Under the pieces are notes generated by a model. The model worked only from the letters and a program-made list of their open reading frames with translations, was not told the origin of the DNA and did not search any database. DNA of 64,000 bases from Pseudomonas pergaminensis. Lineage in GTDB: Bacteria; Pseudomonadota; Gammaproteobacteria; Pseudomonadales; Pseudomonadaceae. Positions 25,071-34,303 of the stretch are shown here, piece by piece. The translations under genes and the position numbers were made by a program. How positions within the stretch are numbered: the first letter of the stretch is position 1; every line of letters begins with the position of its first letter. The stretch is taken from NCBI RefSeq assembly GCF_024112395.2, contig NZ_CP078013.2, positions 3,596,001 through 3,660,000 of the forward strand. Reading direction: 5' to 3'.

Positions 25071-27610
25071 CAGGCAATCTCCTCGGTGACGGGAATCAGG
25101 TTGAGTTCGGCGGCCATGATCGGCCGGCGCTGGCCGCGTTCCTGGACGAAGTGGATGTCCGGGTCGGGGCGTTTGTCGTTGACGAAGGTGCGGAAGCGCT
25201 TGAGTTTTTCCGGGTCTTTGAGGGCGTTGGCCCACTCGCACTCGTAGCGATCGACCACCAGTTGCATCTGCGCTTCCAGCTCGGCACCCAGGCCCAGGCT
25301 GTCGTGCAGGATCACGTCCTTGAGGAAGTCCAGGCCGCCTTCCAGGCTCTCGCGCCATACCGACGTGCGCTGCAACTTGTCGGCGGTGCGGATGTAGAAC
25401 ATCAGGAAGCGGTCGATATAGCGGATCAGCGTGGCATCGTCCAAGTCGGTGGCGAACAGCTCCGCATGACGCGGGCGCATGCCACCGTTACCGGCGATGT
25501 AGAGGTTCCAGCCCTTCTCCGTGGCGATCACCCCCACGTCCTTGCTCTGGGCTTCGGCGCACTCGCGGGTGCAGCCAGACACCGCGAACTTGAGCTTGTG
25601 CGGCGAGCGCAGGCCCTTGTAGCGGTCCTCGATCAGCAGTGCCATTTTCACGCTGTCTTGCACGCCGTAACGGCACCAGGTGCTGCCCACGCAGGACTTC
25701 ACCGTGCGCGTGGACTTGCCATACGCATGCCCCGTCTCGAACCCCGCCGCGATCAATTCGGCCCAGATATCCGGCAGCTCGTGCAGTTGCGCGCCAAACA
25801 GGTCGATGCGCTGGCCACCAGTGATCTTGGTGTAGAGGTCGTATTTCTTCGCCACTTCGCCGATCACGATGAGTTTGTCCGCGGTGATCTCGCCCCCCGG
25901 AATACGCGGCACCACCGAGTAGGTACCGTTCTTCTGCATGTTGGCCATGAACGTATCGTTGGTGTCCTGCAGCGGCACCAGGGACGCGTCCATGATCGGC
26001 TGGTTCCAGCACGACGCCAGGATCGAGCCCACCGCCGGCTTGCACACGTCGCAGCCGGTGTGGCCACGGCCGTGTTTGGCCAGCAGTTCGTCAAAAGTGA
26101 TGATGCCTTCCACGCGCACCAGGGCGTATAGCTCCTGGCGGGTGTAGGCGAAGTGTTCGCACAGGCTCTTGTCGACGCTGACGCCACGGGCGATCAGTTC
26201 ATGCTCGAACACTTGCTTGAGCAAGCCTGCGCAGCCACCGCAACCGGTGCACGCTTTTGTTTGGGATTTAAGTAAGCCGAGGTCGCTGCAGCCGCTGTCG
26301 ATGGCCGAGCAGATCGCGCCCTTGGTCACGTTGTGGCAGGAGCACAGGGTGGCCGATTCCGGCAACGCGCCGGGGCCCAGGGTCGGCGCGCCGCTGGAGG
26401 ATGGCAGGATCAGGCTGGCCGGCTCGGACGGCAACGCGATGCCGTTCTGCATGTATTGCAGCAAGGTGTCGTAGTAGCTGTTGTCGCCCACCAGCACGGC
26501 GCCGATCACCTGCTTGCCCGCAGCGTCCACTACCAGGCGGCGATAGCTGGCGCTGGCTTCGTCGATAAATTGGTAGCTGCGCGCGCCGGGCGTATGGGCA
26601 TGAGCGTCGCCAATGGAACCCACATCCACGCCGAGCAGCTTGAGTTTGGTGGACATGTCCGCGCCCACAAACGGCTCGGCGGTCTGCCCGCAGAGCAGCG
26701 CGGCGACGCCTCGGGCCATCTGGTAGCCCGGTGCGACCAAGCCGAACAGGCTGCCGTTCCAGGAGGCGCACTCGCCAATCGCGTAGATGTTCGGGTCGCA
26801 ACTCAGGCACTCGTCGTTGATCACCACCCCGCCGCGCGGGCCGATGTCCAGGCCGGCCTGACGGGCCAGCGCGTCCTGGGCGCGGATACCGGCAGAGAAC
26901 ACGATCAAGTCGGTTTCGAGGTATTCGTCATTGGCGAAGTTCATGCGGTAGCGGTAGTGCTCGCCCGCACTGATCGACTGGGTGGCGCGCGACAAATGCA
27001 CCCCCACGCCCAGCCGCTCGATCTGCGCCTTGAGCGCCAGGCCGCCAAAGTCGTCCAGTTGCACCGGCATCAAGCGTGGCGCGAACTCCACCACGTGAGC
27101 TTCAAGGCCCAGGCTCTTCAACGCGTTGGCGGCTTCCAGGCCCAACAGGCCACCGCCCACCACCACGCCGCGTCGCGCATTCGCGGCCGCCTTGCGAATC
27201 GCATCCAGGTCTTCAAGGGTGCGATACACCAGCCGCGAATCGCCTTCGGCGCCTTCGATCGGCGGCACGAACGGATAGGAACCGGTGGCCAGCACCAGCG
27301 TGTCATAGGCCACGCAACCGTTGGCGGTGATCACCTCGCAGCGCGCGCGGTCGATCTCCAGCACCGGCACGCCGAGGTGCAGGGTCACGCCCGGCACCTG
27401 GTACAGCGAAGCCTCGGACAAGGCCAGCGACTCGGCATCACGGCCGGTGAAATACTCGGACAGATGCACCCGGTCATAGGCGCGCATCGGCTCCTCGCTG
27501 AACACATGCAAGCGGTAGTGATCCAGCGCGCCGCGCTCGATCAGTTGCGCCACACAGTGGTGGCCGACCATGCCATTGCCGACGACGATCAAGGTTTTGA
27601 GATGGTTCAT
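25070..27610 (-). CDS. nirB: Nitrite reductase (NADH) large subunit NirB
   Basis: 846 residues. The N-terminal FAD/NADH domain (LIVVGNGMVGHHCVAQL, then GVVVGGGLLGLEAANALKSLG) is followed by a BFD-like [2Fe-2S] domain (CSCHNVTKGAICSAIDSG, ACTGCGGCAGLLKQV, about 425-470). The sirohaem / [4Fe-4S] nitrite reductase region has SCVGSTWCRYGVQDS and SGCTRECAEAQSKDVGVIAT. It reduces nitrite to ammonium with six electrons from NADH. The ATG at 27610 is preferred over a GTG nine bases earlier. Expression appears to depend on a sigma-54 promoter and an antiterminated leader. Confidence 0.93.
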   Translation of the reverse strand: MNHLKTLIVVGNGMVGHHCVAQLIERGALDHYRLHVFSEEPMRAYDRVHLSEYFTGRDAESLALSEASLYQVPGVTLHLGVPVLEIDRARCEVITANGCVAYDTLVLATGSYPFVPPIEGAEGDSRLVYRTLEDLDAIRKAAANARRGVVVGGGLLGLEAANALKSLGLEAHVVEFAPRLMPVQLDDFGGLALKAQIERLGVGVHLSRATQSISAGEHYRYRMNFANDEYLETDLIVFSAGIRAQDALARQAGLDIGPRGGVVINDECLSCDPNIYAIGECASWNGSLFGLVAPGYQMARGVAALLCGQTAEPFVGADMSTKLKLLGVDVGSIGDAHAHTPGARSYQFIDEASASYRRLVVDAAGKQVIGAVLVGDNSYYDTLLQYMQNGIALPSEPASLILPSSSGAPTLGPGALPESATLCSCHNVTKGAICSAIDSGCSDLGLLKSQTKACTGCGGCAGLLKQVFEHELIARGVSVDKSLCEHFAYTRQELYALVRVEGIITFDELLAKHGRGHTGCDVCKPAVGSILASCWNQPIMDASLVPLQDTNDTFMANMQKNGTYSVVPRIPGGEITADKLIVIGEVAKKYDLYTKITGGQRIDLFGAQLHELPDIWAELIAAGFETGHAYGKSTRTVKSCVGSTWCRYGVQDSVKMALLIEDRYKGLRSPHKLKFAVSGCTRECAEAQSKDVGVIATEKGWNLYIAGNGGMRPRHAELFATDLDDATLIRYIDRFLMFYIRTADKLQRTSVWRESLEGGLDFLKDVILHDSLGLGAELEAQMQLVVDRYECEWANALKDPEKLKRFRTFVNDKRPDPDIHFVQERGQRRPIMAAELNLIPVTEEIA

Positions 27611-27650
27611 AGTAAGCACCCGTCAAAGCTCATCACGGTTTAAAAAAGCA

Positions 27651-27685
27651 AAAAAAAACGCCTGAAACCTTACGGTTCCAGGCGT
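27651..27685 (-). terminator. Intrinsic terminator in the nirB leader
   Basis: On the minus strand ACGCCTGGAACC-GTAA-GGTTTCAGGCGT (27685-27658) forms a stem with one mismatch, followed by a run of eight T residues. It lies 41 bp upstream of nirB, so it would stop transcription before the gene unless overridden. Confidence 0.85.
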
Positions 27686-27770
27686 CTTTGCCTGTTCTTA
27701 TGCGGGTTCGGATCAGGCGACTGCGCCGGACTCACCGCTATGCCCCAGGGTGTCGATCGTCGTTGACCGA
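27679..27770 (-). promoter_or_regulatory. ANTAR-type antitermination hairpins, nirB leader
   Basis: Two hexaloop hairpins lie on the minus strand. P1 is TCGGTC-AACGAC-GATCGA (27770-27753). P2 is CAGGC-AAAGAC-GCCTG (27694-27679). Both loops have A at position 1 and G at position 4, the pattern recognised by ANTAR proteins such as NasR/NasT. The 3' side of P2 uses the bases of the terminator's 5' arm, so P2 and the terminator are mutually exclusive. The 58-base linker between P1 and P2 is long. Confidence 0.7.
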
Positions 27771-27789
27771 GGTGGGTTAAGGGGGAGCT

Positions 27790-27805
27790 TGCAGGGTCTG
27801 TGCCA
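27790..27805 (-). promoter_or_regulatory. Sigma-54 promoter of nirBD
   Basis: The minus strand reads TGGCACAGACCCTGCA, close to TGGCACG-N4-TTGCW, with GG and GC separated as required (12 bp start to start). Transcription should start near 27779, about nine bases before hairpin P1. Enhancer sites were not firmly identified; TGCAC half-sites occur around 27883-27907. Confidence 0.7.
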
Positions 27806-27951
27806 AACGAGGGCGAAGCCTGTGTTCATGGCTCAACAGGCTGATCGGCAATTCTGAGCCCCCCTCCAGCGCCTCCAACTGGTGCACCTCGCGTTATAAA
27901 AGTGCACGATTTGCCAGGGGTAAACAGTGTTCTGTGATGAGCGGGCTTGCT

Positions 27952-28042
27952 GTGGTGAGCGGGCTTGTCCCGCGCGGGGGCACCACGGTATCAATTTAAG
28001 GGGCTGCTGCGCAGCCCAGCGCGGGGCAAGCCCGCTCACCAC
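27952..28042. repeat. REPIN-like long inverted repeat between nirB and nasA promoters
   Basis: GTGGTGAGCGGGCTTG-TCCCGCGC (from 27952) pairs imperfectly with the complementary arm at 28019-28042. A central hairpin GGGCTGCTGCGCAGCCC lies between them. An extra partial copy (GATGAGCGGGCTTGC) precedes it at about 27937. Unlike other copies it separates two divergent promoters. Confidence 0.7.
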
Positions 28043-28099
28043 AAAAATCCCGTTCATCACAATAGGCCAGTTCACCGACAAACCGCGTCGTGAACAAAC

Positions 28100-28115
28100 T
28101 GGCGCGTGACTTGCT
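28100..28115 (+). promoter_or_regulatory. Sigma-54 promoter of the nitrate reductase gene
   Basis: TGGCGCGTGACTTGCT matches TGGCACG-N4-TTGCW with one change in the -24 block. The GG to GC spacing is correct. The predicted start near 28126 is about seven bases before hairpin P1. Confidence 0.75.
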
Positions 28116-28132
28116 AGTAACACGTCAACCAA

Positions 28133-28173
28133 GCAGTCAACGCTGACTGCCCTCTCACGACAAAGGCGCCGTG
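28133..28173 (+). promoter_or_regulatory. ANTAR-type antitermination hairpins, nasA leader
   Basis: P1 is GCAGTC-AACGCT-GACTGC (28133-28150), a perfect 6-bp stem with a hexaloop. P2 is CACGAC-AAAGGC-GCCGTG (28156-28173), a hexaloop stem with one A-C mismatch. Both loops have A1 and G4. The loop and 3' arm of P2 are the start of the terminator's 5' arm, so the two structures compete, as in NasR/NasT-controlled leaders. Confidence 0.75.
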
Positions 28174-28214
28174 TAATCCCCGTTTTCAACGGAGGGTTAC
28201 AAGGCGCCTTTTTT
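28162..28214 (+). terminator. Intrinsic terminator in the nasA leader
   Basis: AAAGGCGCC-GTGTAA... pairs with ...TTACAAGGCGCC followed by six T residues. Inner pairs CCGTT/AACGG close the stem. It ends 17 bp before the start codon, a position that makes sense only if it is conditionally bypassed. Confidence 0.85.
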
Positions 28215-28231
28215 GTTTACATGGGTTCCAG

Positions 28232-31200
28232 ATGACCAACCAAAGCATCCGCAGTGTGTGTCCTTATTGTGGCGTGGGCTGTGGCATCGTCATGCAGGTC
28301 GAGCACAATAAAGTGGTCAAGGTGATCGGCGACAAGGCCCATCCCACCAACTTCGGGCGCCTGTGCACCAAAGGCACCACCTGCGGGCAAGCCATCGCCG
28401 ACTCCGGGCGCATGGAGAACGCCTATGTGCGCCAGGCCCGCGAGCAAGACCCCGTGCGCCTCGCCATGGACACGGCCATCAGCGAAACCGCGCGGCGCTT
28501 GCGCCACGTGCTCGACACGCACGGGCCGGACGCGCTGGGCTTCTACGTGTCGGGCCAGATGTCGCTGGAATCCCAGTACCTGATCAACAAATTGGCCAAG
28601 GGCTTCGTGCGCACCGCCAACATCGAGTCCAATTCCCGCCTGTGCATGGCCAGCGCGGGCAGCGGCTACAAGCTGTCCCTCGGCGCGGACGGCCCTCCAG
28701 GCTCCTATGAAGACTTCGACCGTGCCGACCTGTTCTTCGTGATCGGCGCGAATATGGCCGACTGTCACCCGATCCTGTTCCTGCGCATGATGGACCGGGT
28801 CAAGGCCGGAGCGAAGCTGATCGTGGTCGATCCTCGGCGCAGCGCCACGGCGGACAAGGCCAACCTGTTCCTGCCGATCAAACCCGGCACCGACCTGGCC
28901 CTGCTCAATGGCCTGCTGCACCTGTTGGTCAAAAACGGGCATACCGACCCCGAGTTTATCGCCGCGTTCACCGACGGCTGGGAAGTGATGCCCGCGTTCC
29001 TGGAGGACTATTCACCACAGCGTGTCGCGGGCATCACCGGCCTTGCCGAAGCCGATATCCGCCAAGCCGCCGACTGGATCGGCCAGGCCGCCGAATGGAT
29101 GAGCTGCTGGACCATGGGCCTCAACCAGAGCACCCACGGCACCTGGAACACCAACGCCCTGTGCAACCTGCACCTGGCCACCGGTGCCATCTGCCGGCCC
29201 GGCAGCGGCCCGTTCTCCCTCACCGGTCAACCCAACGCCATGGGCGGTCGCGAAATGGGCTACATGGGACCGGGCCTGCCGGGGCAGCGCTCGGTACTGG
29301 TGGAGGCCGACCGCGCTTTTATCGAGGACCTGTGGCAGATCCCCCACGACAGCCTGCCGCGCCAGGCCGGCAGCGGCACCGTGGCAATGTTCGAGCAAAT
29401 GGCTGCCGGGCAGATCAAGGCCTGCTGGATCATCTGCACCAACCCGGTGGCCAGCGTGCCCAACCGCCAAACCGTGATCAAAGGGCTACAGGCCGCCGAA
29501 CTGGTGATCACCCAGGACGCCTTCCTCGACACCGAGACCAACCGCTACGCCGATATCCTCTTGCCGGGCGCGCTGTGGGCCGAAGCCGAAGGGGTGATGA
29601 TCAACTCTGAACGCAACCTGACCCTGATGCAAAAAGCCGTCGACGCCCCCGGCGAAACCCTGCCCGACTGGCAGATCATCGCCAGGGTCGCCTGTGAGAT
29701 GGGCTTTGCCGAGGCCTTCACCTACGCATCCGCCGCCGACGTGTTCGAAGAAATCAAACGTGCCTGGAACCCCAAGACCGGTTACGACATTCGCGGAGCA
29801 AGTTACCCACGCCTGCGTGAACAGCCGTTGCAATGGCCGTGCGCGTCCGTTGATGCCGCCCACCGCAACCCGATCCGCTATCGCACCCAGGGCAGTCTCA
29901 CCTTCGCCACCGAAAACGGTAAGGCGCGGTTCTTCGCCCGCCCGCATATGCCGCCCGCCGAGATGCCCGATGACACCTTCCCCTTTGTGCTCAATACCGG
30001 CCGCGTGCAGCACCAATGGCACACCCTGACCAAGACCGGCAAGGTCGCCACCCTGAACAAACTCAACCCCGGCCCCTTCGTGGAACTGCACCCCGAAGAT
30101 GCCACGCGCCTGGGCATCAAGGACAAGGACCGGGTCGAAGTGCGCTCCCGGCGCGGGCATGCGGTGCTGCCGGCCGTGGTCACCGACCGTGTACGGCCAG
30201 GCCACTGTTTTGCACCCTTCCATTGGAACGATGTGTTCGGCGAACACCTGGCGATCAACGCGGTGACCAACGACGCCGTGGACCCGATTTCCCTGCAGCC
30301 TGAGTTCAAGTGCTGCGCGGTCGCCCTGGCCCGCGTCGCGCTGATCGATCACCAGTTTCTCGACCTCCCTTCCCCCGTAGCAGAGGACTGCACCATGTCG
30401 CGCCTCGACGCCTTCGCCGACCTCGCCGGCATCCGTCACCTATCCCCGCCGCCACTGAGCGACAGCGAGCGCACCTACCTCGCCGGCTTCCTCAGCGGCC
30501 TGCAATCCAACGCCGCACATCAGGCCGTCGGCGTACCGACAATGCCCGCGAACGCGCCGCTGGCCGACGCCTCCCGGCTATGGCTGAACGGCTTGCTCGG
30601 CGGGTTGTTCGGCCACATGCAAGCCCTTGCCGCGCCCTCCCCGGCCGTCACCCTGCTGTGGGCGTCGCAAACCGGCAACGCCGAAGCCCTGGCTGAACGA
30701 TTCGCCCAGCGCCTGCGCGATGCGGGTATCACAGTGGAACTGAGCGCGATGTCGGACTTCCCCGCGAGCAAACTCGCGTCCACTCACACCCTGGCATTGA
30801 TCAGCAGCACCTTTGGCGATGGCGACCCACCGGACAATGGCGAAGGTTTCTGGCACAGCCTCAGCACCGCCAAGACGCGCCTGGAGTCGCTGCGCTTTGC
30901 GGTGCTGGCCCTGGGCGATCCCAACTACGACCAGTTCTGCAACCACGGCAAGCAACTCGACCAGCGCCTGCTGGAACTGGGCGCCACCCGCCTGCTTGAA
31001 CGCGTCGACTGCGACACCGAATTCGAAGCCCCTGCTGATGCCTGGCTGGTGCGCTTCCAACAGAGCCTCAACCCGGCAAAACCCGTGGCGCTGGCCGCAC
31101 CCGCCACGCCTGCCGGCAAGACCAAGCTGTACGGGTCGCGGCTGCTGCTCAACCGGCACCTGAACCCGCACAGCGTCCACAAGGAGACCCGCCAGTTCGC

Positions 31201-32215
31201 CCTGGACCTGGCCGACTCCGGGCTCAGCTACGAAGCCGGCGATGCCCTGGGCGTGCGGCCCCGCAACTGCCCCGAACTGGTCAGCGAATTGCTCGACCTC
31301 ACCCGCCTGGGCGCCAATACCAGCGTGAACATCGATACCTTCGGCGATGTTCCCCTGCAACAGGCACTCACCCAGCATTTCGAAATCGCCCGGCCCAGCA
31401 GCGACACCCTGGCCTTCATCGCCGAGCGCAGCGCCAACCCAGGCCTCAAGCAGTTGCTCAACCCCGAGCACAAAGCCGAACTGAATAACTGGCTGTGGGG
31501 CCGGCAACTGGCGGACGTGCTGCATGAATACCCCATCGAGTGTTCAGCGGACGAATTGCTGGGCACGCTCAAGCGCCTGCAGCCGCGTCTGTATTCGATC
31601 GCGTCGAGTGCCAAGGCCTACCCGCACGAAGTCCACCTGACCGTGGCCGCCGTGCGCTACGGCAAACGCAAGGGCGTGTCCTCGACCTTCCTGGCCGACC
31701 GTGTCGGTGACGGTGAAGTGCCGTTGTTCATACAGCCGTCCAAGCACTTTCGCCCCCCCAGTGACGGCGAGGTGCCGATGATCATGATCGGCCCCGGCAC
31801 GGGGGTCGCACCGTTTCGCGCGTTTCTGCAAGAACGCCGGGCGCTCGGGCATCTGGGCCGCAACTGGCTGTTCTTCGGCGAACAGCACGCCGCCACTGAC
31901 TTTTACTACCAGGATGAACTGCAAGGCCTACAGCGCGACGGCCTGCTCACCCACCTGAGCCTGGCGTTTTCCCGCGACCAGGCGCAGAAGGTCTACGTGC
32001 AGGATCGCATTCGCGAGCAAGGCGCCGAACTGTGGCGTTGGTTGCAGGACGGCGCCAAGCTGTACATCTGCGGCGATGCCAGCCATATGGCCAAGGACGT
32101 CGACCAGGCCCTGCGCCAAGTGGCGCAAACCCACGGCGGGCTTGGCGTTGAGGGTGCCGTCGATTACTGGCGACAGTTGAGCGAGCAGAAGCGTTACCTG
32201 CGTGATGTGTATTGA
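28232..32215 (+). CDS. nasA: Assimilatory nitrate reductase fused to a diflavin (CysJ/CPR-like) reductase
   Basis: 1327 residues. Residues 1-700 are a molybdopterin-guanine-dinucleotide nitrate reductase: the [4Fe-4S] site CPYCGVGC (10-17) with the later Cys in RLCTKGTTCG, then LCMASAGSGYKLSLGADGPPGSYED and a MoCo C-terminal domain. From about 803 there is a flavodoxin domain (TLLWASQTGNAEALAERF). From about 964 comes a FAD/NADPH reductase with RLYSIASSAK (~1119) and MIMIGPGTGVAPFRAFLQER (~1183). One chain should pass electrons from NADPH through FAD and FMN to the molybdenum centre and reduce nitrate to nitrite for NirBD. Such fusions are known in pseudomonads; no separate reductase subunit is needed. 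Confidence 0.9.
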   Translation: MTNQSIRSVCPYCGVGCGIVMQVEHNKVVKVIGDKAHPTNFGRLCTKGTTCGQAIADSGRMENAYVRQAREQDPVRLAMDTAISETARRLRHVLDTHGPDALGFYVSGQMSLESQYLINKLAKGFVRTANIESNSRLCMASAGSGYKLSLGADGPPGSYEDFDRADLFFVIGANMADCHPILFLRMMDRVKAGAKLIVVDPRRSATADKANLFLPIKPGTDLALLNGLLHLLVKNGHTDPEFIAAFTDGWEVMPAFLEDYSPQRVAGITGLAEADIRQAADWIGQAAEWMSCWTMGLNQSTHGTWNTNALCNLHLATGAICRPGSGPFSLTGQPNAMGGREMGYMGPGLPGQRSVLVEADRAFIEDLWQIPHDSLPRQAGSGTVAMFEQMAAGQIKACWIICTNPVASVPNRQTVIKGLQAAELVITQDAFLDTETNRYADILLPGALWAEAEGVMINSERNLTLMQKAVDAPGETLPDWQIIARVACEMGFAEAFTYASAADVFEEIKRAWNPKTGYDIRGASYPRLREQPLQWPCASVDAAHRNPIRYRTQGSLTFATENGKARFFARPHMPPAEMPDDTFPFVLNTGRVQHQWHTLTKTGKVATLNKLNPGPFVELHPEDATRLGIKDKDRVEVRSRRGHAVLPAVVTDRVRPGHCFAPFHWNDVFGEHLAINAVTNDAVDPISLQPEFKCCAVALARVALIDHQFLDLPSPVAEDCTMSRLDAFADLAGIRHLSPPPLSDSERTYLAGFLSGLQSNAAHQAVGVPTMPANAPLADASRLWLNGLLGGLFGHMQALAAPSPAVTLLWASQTGNAEALAERFAQRLRDAGITVELSAMSDFPASKLASTHTLALISSTFGDGDPPDNGEGFWHSLSTAKTRLESLRFAVLALGDPNYDQFCNHGKQLDQRLLELGATRLLERVDCDTEFEAPADAWLVRFQQSLNPAKPVALAAPATPAGKTKLYGSRLLLNRHLNPHSVHKETRQFALDLADSGLSYEAGDALGVRPRNCPELVSELLDLTRLGANTSVNIDTFGDVPLQQALTQHFEIARPSSDTLAFIAERSANPGLKQLLNPEHKAELNNWLWGRQLADVLHEYPIECSADELLGTLKRLQPRLYSIASSAKAYPHEVHLTVAAVRYGKRKGVSSTFLADRVGDGEVPLFIQPSKHFRPPSDGEVPMIMIGPGTGVAPFRAFLQERRALGHLGRNWLFFGEQHAATDFYYQDELQGLQRDGLLTHLSLAFSRDQAQKVYVQDRIREQGAELWRWLQDGAKLYICGDASHMAKDVDQALRQVAQTHGGLGVEGAVDYWRQLSEQKRYLRDVY

Positions 32216-32353
32216 TTGGATACAGAACAATATGCAGTTTGTATTGTGTACAAAAAACCCTAAAGGTTTGTGGAAGCCATGCCGAAACAGCAGTGATAGC
32301 AAATCGCCGCAATCCTGCTCAGGTGCGCGGCGGTTTGGCCGCCCTTCACGCTG

Positions 32354-34303
32354 ATGGTCGTCTCGATGAAAATAAAAAATAAGCTGGTACTGGCATTTGT
32401 CTCTGTAGCGTTTATCCCGGTGAGCTTGGTGGCCGTGATTTCGGTCATGAACACCCGGACCCAGGCGGTGGATCAATTCATCGATGGCAGCACCCGGGAA
32501 ATCCGACAGATCGATGGCAACATCCGCCAGTTCTTCGACGGTACGCTGCAAAACGTCGATCAAATGGCCACCGATCCTGTATACACATCGCTGAACACCC
32601 TGAAAAACTACCAGCCCGCCGACGCGGCCAGCCAGCCGATGCCGGCAGAGGCGCAAGCCGTGATCGACCGCTTCGCGCGTTTTGGCGCCACACACCCGGC
32701 GGCGGCGATCCTGTCCATCGGCCTGGAAGACGGCACCTACGCCAAATGGCCGGACGACCCGCAACTGGCCAAATACGACCCCCGCACCCGCCCCTGGTAC
32801 AAGGCGGCCATGGCCAGCCCCGGCAAGACCGTGCGCACGCCGGCTTACTACTACGACAAAGATGACGTGGCGCTGGTGGGCACTGCGCGAGCATTGTTGG
32901 ACAACGGCAAGGCCAAGGGTGTGTTCGTGGTCAGCGTGTCGTTGAAGAATCTCACCGAGCTGGTCAAGAGCATCAAGCTGGGCGAAAGCGGCTACGTGAT
33001 GTTGATCGAAGACGGTGTGGTGCTGGTGGACCCGCGCGATGCGGCCCACAGTTTCAAGCCGCTCAAGGACTTGGGCGCACCCTATGCGCATTTGGCCGAC
33101 ACGCCGCAAGGCTCCACCGAGGTGGTGATCGACGGCGTGCGCTACATGGCCAACGTGTGGACCTCCCCCGGCCTCGGCTGGCGCTACATCGGGTTGATCG
33201 AACACCGTGAAGTCATGGCCGAAGCCACGCGCATGACCTACCTCACCGCAATCATCGTCGGCGTGCTGGTGCTGATCTTCGGCCTGATCGCGGCGGCGTT
33301 TTCCAAGGTCATCGTCAAGCCCATCGGCCAGGTCAGCACCGGCCTGCAGTCCATCGCCCAGGGCGAAGGCGACTTGCGCCACGAGCTGCAGGTACAGGGC
33401 AAGGATGAAACCGCCGAATTGGCCGGCTGGTTCAACAAGTTTCTCGCGGCGATCCGCCAACTGATCCAGCATATCGGCGCGGCCTCGGCCAATTTGCACA
33501 ACGCCTCCAAGGTCAACAGCGAGGTGGCGCACAACATGAACGAGGCGGCCGGCCGCCAGCGAGAGGCGGTTGAATTGGTCTCCACCGCGTTCAATGAAAT
33601 GGTGGCCACCGCCAACGAAGTCGCGCGTTCATGCAGCGGTGCAGCCGAGTCCGCCGAGAACGGGCACCGTCGCGTGGCCGAGGGCAAGCAGCAGATCGAA
33701 GTCACCACCGACAACGTCAACCGCTTGGGGCGCCGCCTTACCGAGTCGTCCCAGGCCATGGTCGAACTGGAAGCCGGCAGCCGCAGCATCAACCAGATCC
33801 TTGGCACCATCCGCGCGATTGCCGAACAGACCAACCTCTTGGCACTCAACGCCGCCATCGAGGCCGCCCGCGCCGGTGACCAGGGCCGTGGCTTCGCGGT
33901 GGTGGCCGATGAAGTGCGTGCCCTGGCCAAGCGCACGTCCGACTCCACCGGTGAGATCGAGCAACTGCTCGGCACCCTGGAAAACAAGACCCAGGAAGTC
34001 ACCCAGAAGATGGGCAGTTGCCTGGACTTGTCGCGGGCCAGCGTATCGTCCATCGAAAGCGCGCGGGACAGCTTTGAAGGCATCCAGACGTCGGTCAACG
34101 AAATCCGCGACCAGAACCTGCAGATCTCCGCCGCCGCCGAGGAACAACACAGCGTGGCCGAGGAGATCAACCGGCATATCCAGCAGATCTACGACGAGGC
34201 GCGGCTGGTGGAAAGCCTGGCCAACTCGGCGCAGGACGACTCTGGGCGGTTGTCGAATTTGTCGGATGAGCTAAATGGCTTGGTGGGGCGATTCAAGTCC
34301 TGA
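32354..34303 (+). CDS. Methyl-accepting chemotaxis protein with dCache sensor domain
   Basis: 649 residues; an alternative ATG at 32366 gives the more typical start [17 protein letters not shown] first membrane helix (about 10-32) and second (about 295-317) flank a periplasmic double-Cache domain with the motif [34 protein letters not shown] that usually binds amino acids or small acids. HAMP follows, then the signalling domain with [35 protein letters not shown]. It follows the nitrate reductase gene by about 140 bp. The ligand is unknown. Confidence 0.9.
   Translation: MVVSMKIKNKLVLAFVSVAFIPVSLVAVISVMNTRTQAVDQFIDGSTREIRQIDGNIRQFFDGTLQNVDQMATDPVYTSLNTLKNYQPADAASQPMPAEAQAVIDRFARFGATHPAAAILSIGLEDGTYAKWPDDPQLAKYDPRTRPWYKAAMASPGKTVRTPAYYYDKDDVALVGTARALLDNGKAKGVFVVSVSLKNLTELVKSIKLGESGYVMLIEDGVVLVDPRDAAHSFKPLKDLGAPYAHLADTPQGSTEVVIDGVRYMANVWTSPGLGWRYIGLIEHREVMAEATRMTYLTAIIVGVLVLIFGLIAAAFSKVIVKPIGQVSTGLQSIAQGEGDLRHELQVQGKDETAELAGWFNKFLAAIRQLIQHIGAASANLHNASKVNSEVAHNMNEAAGRQREAVELVSTAFNEMVATANEVARSCSGAAESAENGHRRVAEGKQQIEVTTDNVNRLGRRLTESSQAMVELEAGSRSINQILGTIRAIAEQTNLLALNAAIEAARAGDQGRGFAVVADEVRALAKRTSDSTGEIEQLLGTLENKTQEVTQKMGSCLDLSRASVSSIESARDSFEGIQTSVNEIRDQNLQISAAAEEQHSVAEEINRHIQQIYDEARLVESLANSAQDDSGRLSNLSDELNGLVGRFKS

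Noticed and set aside
25151..27643. Long open frames opposite nirB on the plus strand
   Set aside because: They are antisense shadows of a GC-rich gene with strong codon bias; no family, no ribosome binding site.
27883..27907. TGCACC and GTGCAC half-sites as an NtrC enhancer
   Set aside because: Spacing and symmetry do not match the usual NtrC dyad well enough to call a site, although the position would be suitable.
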